This document shows positions 4,888-6,387 of a stretch of 6,387 bases of DNA, one piece after another. Position 1 is the first letter of the stretch, and each line of letters opens with the position of its first letter. Below the pieces are notes generated by a model, which did not search any database, was not told the DNA's origin, and saw only the letters and a program-made list of their open reading frames with translations. This stretch comes from an uncultured Longilinea sp. (GTDB taxonomy: Bacteria > Chloroflexota > Anaerolineae > Anaerolineales > Anaerolineaceae), in contig CALMIB010000496.1 in NCBI GenBank assembly GCA_937863945.1, positions 1 through 6,387 on the forward strand, in the 5' to 3' direction. The translations under genes were made by a program, and so were the position numbers.

Positions 4888-6387
4888 ATGCTTCCTTATG
4901 TAATCCCGCTTTTTTTATCAGCTATCATCATGGGGGCGTTGGCCTGGTACTCTTCTACGTTGAAGAGCGTGCCAGGCGTACGCGCATTCAGGGTGAGCAT
5001 CCTGATCACCAGCGTCTGGTCCATTTGTTACGCCATTGAGTTGATCCTTCCCACAGTTTCGGCCAAACAGATCGCATCCAATTTTGCATTTATGGCCATC
5101 GCGGTCCTACCGGTAGCCTGGCTGGCCACGGTGATGATATTTTCCGGTTCCGGACGGAGGTTTTCCCGCCTGGCTCCGTTTCTGCTGATCGTTCCTTTGT
5201 TGACTATCCTGGTGGTGTGGACCAATTCGTGGCATCACCTTTTCACCCGGCGTTTTTACCTGGATGCCAACGGCGCATTTCCAATTCTTAGCACCGAGCA
5301 TGGCCCCTGGTTCTGGGTTCATTCGGTATATACCTACAGCCTGCTCGTGATATCGATTGGGGAGTTGATGGGGCTGATGGCTCGCACCTCCCGCCGGTAT
5401 ATCGGCCAGCCGTTGACCCTGCTGATCGGCATGCTGATCCCTTTGCTGTGGAATGTGCTTTACGTATTCGGCGTACTGCCCTTCCGGCGCCTGGACCTGA
5501 CGCCCTACCTGTACAGCCTGAGCGGGATTGTTTTTTGGATCGGGCTGGTTTACGCGCATTTGTTTGATATTTTGCCCGTGGCGCGCGATATGGTGATGGA
5601 CGCCATACGGGATGTGGTGGTCATTATGGATTCACAGGACCGCGTGATTGATTTGAACCCGGCGGCGCGGGCTGCATTTGCCTGGAATGGAAACGACGAC
5701 CTGATTTCTAAGCCTGTGGAGCAAGTTTTTTTGGATTGGCCTGCCATTTTGTCCTTGTTGCTGGATAAGAAATCCATGTCCCGCCCGCTGGATCTGGTGT
5801 TATTGCGAGAGGGCCGAAAACTGCATTACCAGGTCAGCCTGATCCGGCTGCGCGATTCGCAGGGTACCCCGATTGGCCGGATGCTCATGCTGCATGACAT
5901 CACCGACCGGAAGCACATGGAAGAAGAGCTTCGCCGGTTGGTGGTTACCGATCCATTGACCGAACTGGGCAACCGGCGCATGTTCTTCAACGCCCTGGAA
6001 AGTGAATTTGCCCGCGCCAAACGCTACCGGACCAGTTATTGCCTGATTATGCTGGATCTGGACCATTACAAGTCCATCAATGACCGGTTTTCGCACATGG
6101 TGGGCGATGAAGCGCTCCGGCTGGCGGCGGATGCCATCCGAAAAACCGCGCGCCAGTCTGATCTTGCGGCGCGCTACGGCGGGGATGAGTTTGTGCTGCT
6201 GCTGCCCAATACCGATCTTCAAGGGGCTGTGCAACTGGCCGAGCGCTTGCGAAAAGCGATCAACCAATGCCAGCTTTCGGTCGGCGAACGGCTGACTGCC
6301 AGCGCCGGCGTCGCGGTTTATGCACCGTCAGATCAGAGCAGAGAAGAATTGCTGCTGCGCGTTGATCACGCGCTTTACCAACCCAAA
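4888..6387 (+). CDS. Membrane-bound 7TM-PAS-GGDEF protein, predicted diguanylate cyclase, C-terminus cut by window edge
   Basis: An open frame of 500 codons reaches the right edge without a stop. Residues 1-228 form about seven hydrophobic helices (near 4-24, 34-55, 67-87, 95-112, 140-163, 174-195, 208-228). The HGPWFWVHSVYTY segment (138-150) is characteristic of the N-terminal 7TM region found on histidine kinases (HisKA_7TM). A PAS domain follows (about 232-340; DVVVIMDSQDRVIDLNPAA at 242-260) with a short helical linker. The GGDEF domain begins near 353: DPLTELGNRR (355-364), LDLDHYKSIND (389-399) with metal-binding Asp390, and an intact GGDEF (431-435). RQSD (422-425) lies five residues before it, the standard RxxD inhibitory c-di-GMP site. 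It should make c-di-GMP from two GTP at the membrane in response to an unknown signal. Oddities are TEL for TGL and FSH for the usual GH. Only the last turn of the domain is missing; an EAL domain could follow. Start: AGGG 9 nt upstream of the ATG. Confidence 0.93.
   Translation, partial: MLPYVIPLFLSAIIMGALAWYSSTLKSVPGVRAFRVSILITSVWSICYAIELILPTVSAKQIASNFAFMAIAVLPVAWLATVMIFSGSGRRFSRLAPFLLIVPLLTILVVWTNSWHHLFTRRFYLDANGAFPILSTEHGPWFWVHSVYTYSLLVISIGELMGLMARTSRRYIGQPLTLLIGMLIPLLWNVLYVFGVLPFRRLDLTPYLYSLSGIVFWIGLVYAHLFDILPVARDMVMDAIRDVVVIMDSQDRVIDLNPAARAAFAWNGNDDLISKPVEQVFLDWPAILSLLLDKKSMSRPLDLVLLREGRKLHYQVSLIRLRDSQGTPIGRMLMLHDITDRKHMEEELRRLVVTDPLTELGNRRMFFNALESEFARAKRYRTSYCLIMLDLDHYKSINDRFSHMVGDEALRLAADAIRKTARQSDLAARYGGDEFVLLLPNTDLQGAVQLAERLRKAINQCQLSVGERLTASAGVAVYAPSDQSREELLLRVDHALYQPK

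Noticed and set aside
4758..5039. A 93-codon rightward frame overlapping the start of the 7TM gene
   Set aside because: It lies across the promoter region and is out of frame with the well-supported membrane protein; its translation has no recognisable features.
5028..6267. Reverse-strand open frames of 64-155 codons under the 7TM-PAS-GGDEF gene
   Set aside because: They are antisense to a continuous 500-codon frame with 7TM, PAS and GGDEF motifs and carry no domains of their own.

Overview
The window carries five clear protein-coding genes plus a sixth that is cut by the left edge; the gene at the right edge is also cut. The DNA is GC-rich and tightly packed, with no tRNA, rRNA, CRISPR array, transposase or phage gene visible. 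The gene mix is an N-terminal 7TM (HisKA_7TM type) sensor joined to PAS and GGDEF, a NarL/LuxR response regulator, a YkgJ-type cysteine cluster protein, and a two-domain GNAT beside NagA. This would suit a free-living environmental bacterium such as an anaerolinean member of the Chloroflexota. That placement is an inference from gene style, not something the sequence proves.

Left part (1-1123): an NAD(P)-dependent SDR epimerase/dehydratase-like gene runs leftward off the edge. It is open to the end of the window, with start, ribosome site and catalytic motifs all visible. A 210-bp intergenic region separates it from a rightward pair. Centre-left (1124-3249): a GNAT protein with two acetyltransferase-like halves is followed 23 bp later by nagA, N-acetylglucosamine-6-phosphate deacetylase. 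The two are probably one transcription unit for amino-sugar turnover, an acetyl-adding fold next to an acetyl-removing enzyme.

Centre (3250-3971): a short convergent gap, then a leftward YkgJ-family gene of unknown function starting at a GTG. It is divergent from a response regulator, and the 192 bp between the two starts is full of symmetry. It holds a perfect TTGACA with a matching inverted copy, a tandem 8-bp repeat, and a nested long-range inverted repeat just before the regulator's ribosome site.

Right part (3972-6387): the response regulator has no histidine kinase beside it in the window. It ends at a strong intrinsic terminator. A repeat-bearing promoter region follows, then a membrane-bound 7TM-PAS-GGDEF protein, predicted to be a diguanylate cyclase, runs off the right edge only slightly short of the end of its GGDEF domain. 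The regulator and the cyclase may belong to one signalling circuit, but they are separated by a terminator and the link is only positional.

Nothing here is a clearly new system. The parts most worth a second look are the structured regulator leader, the repeated elements before the cyclase, and the GNAT-NagA pairing.
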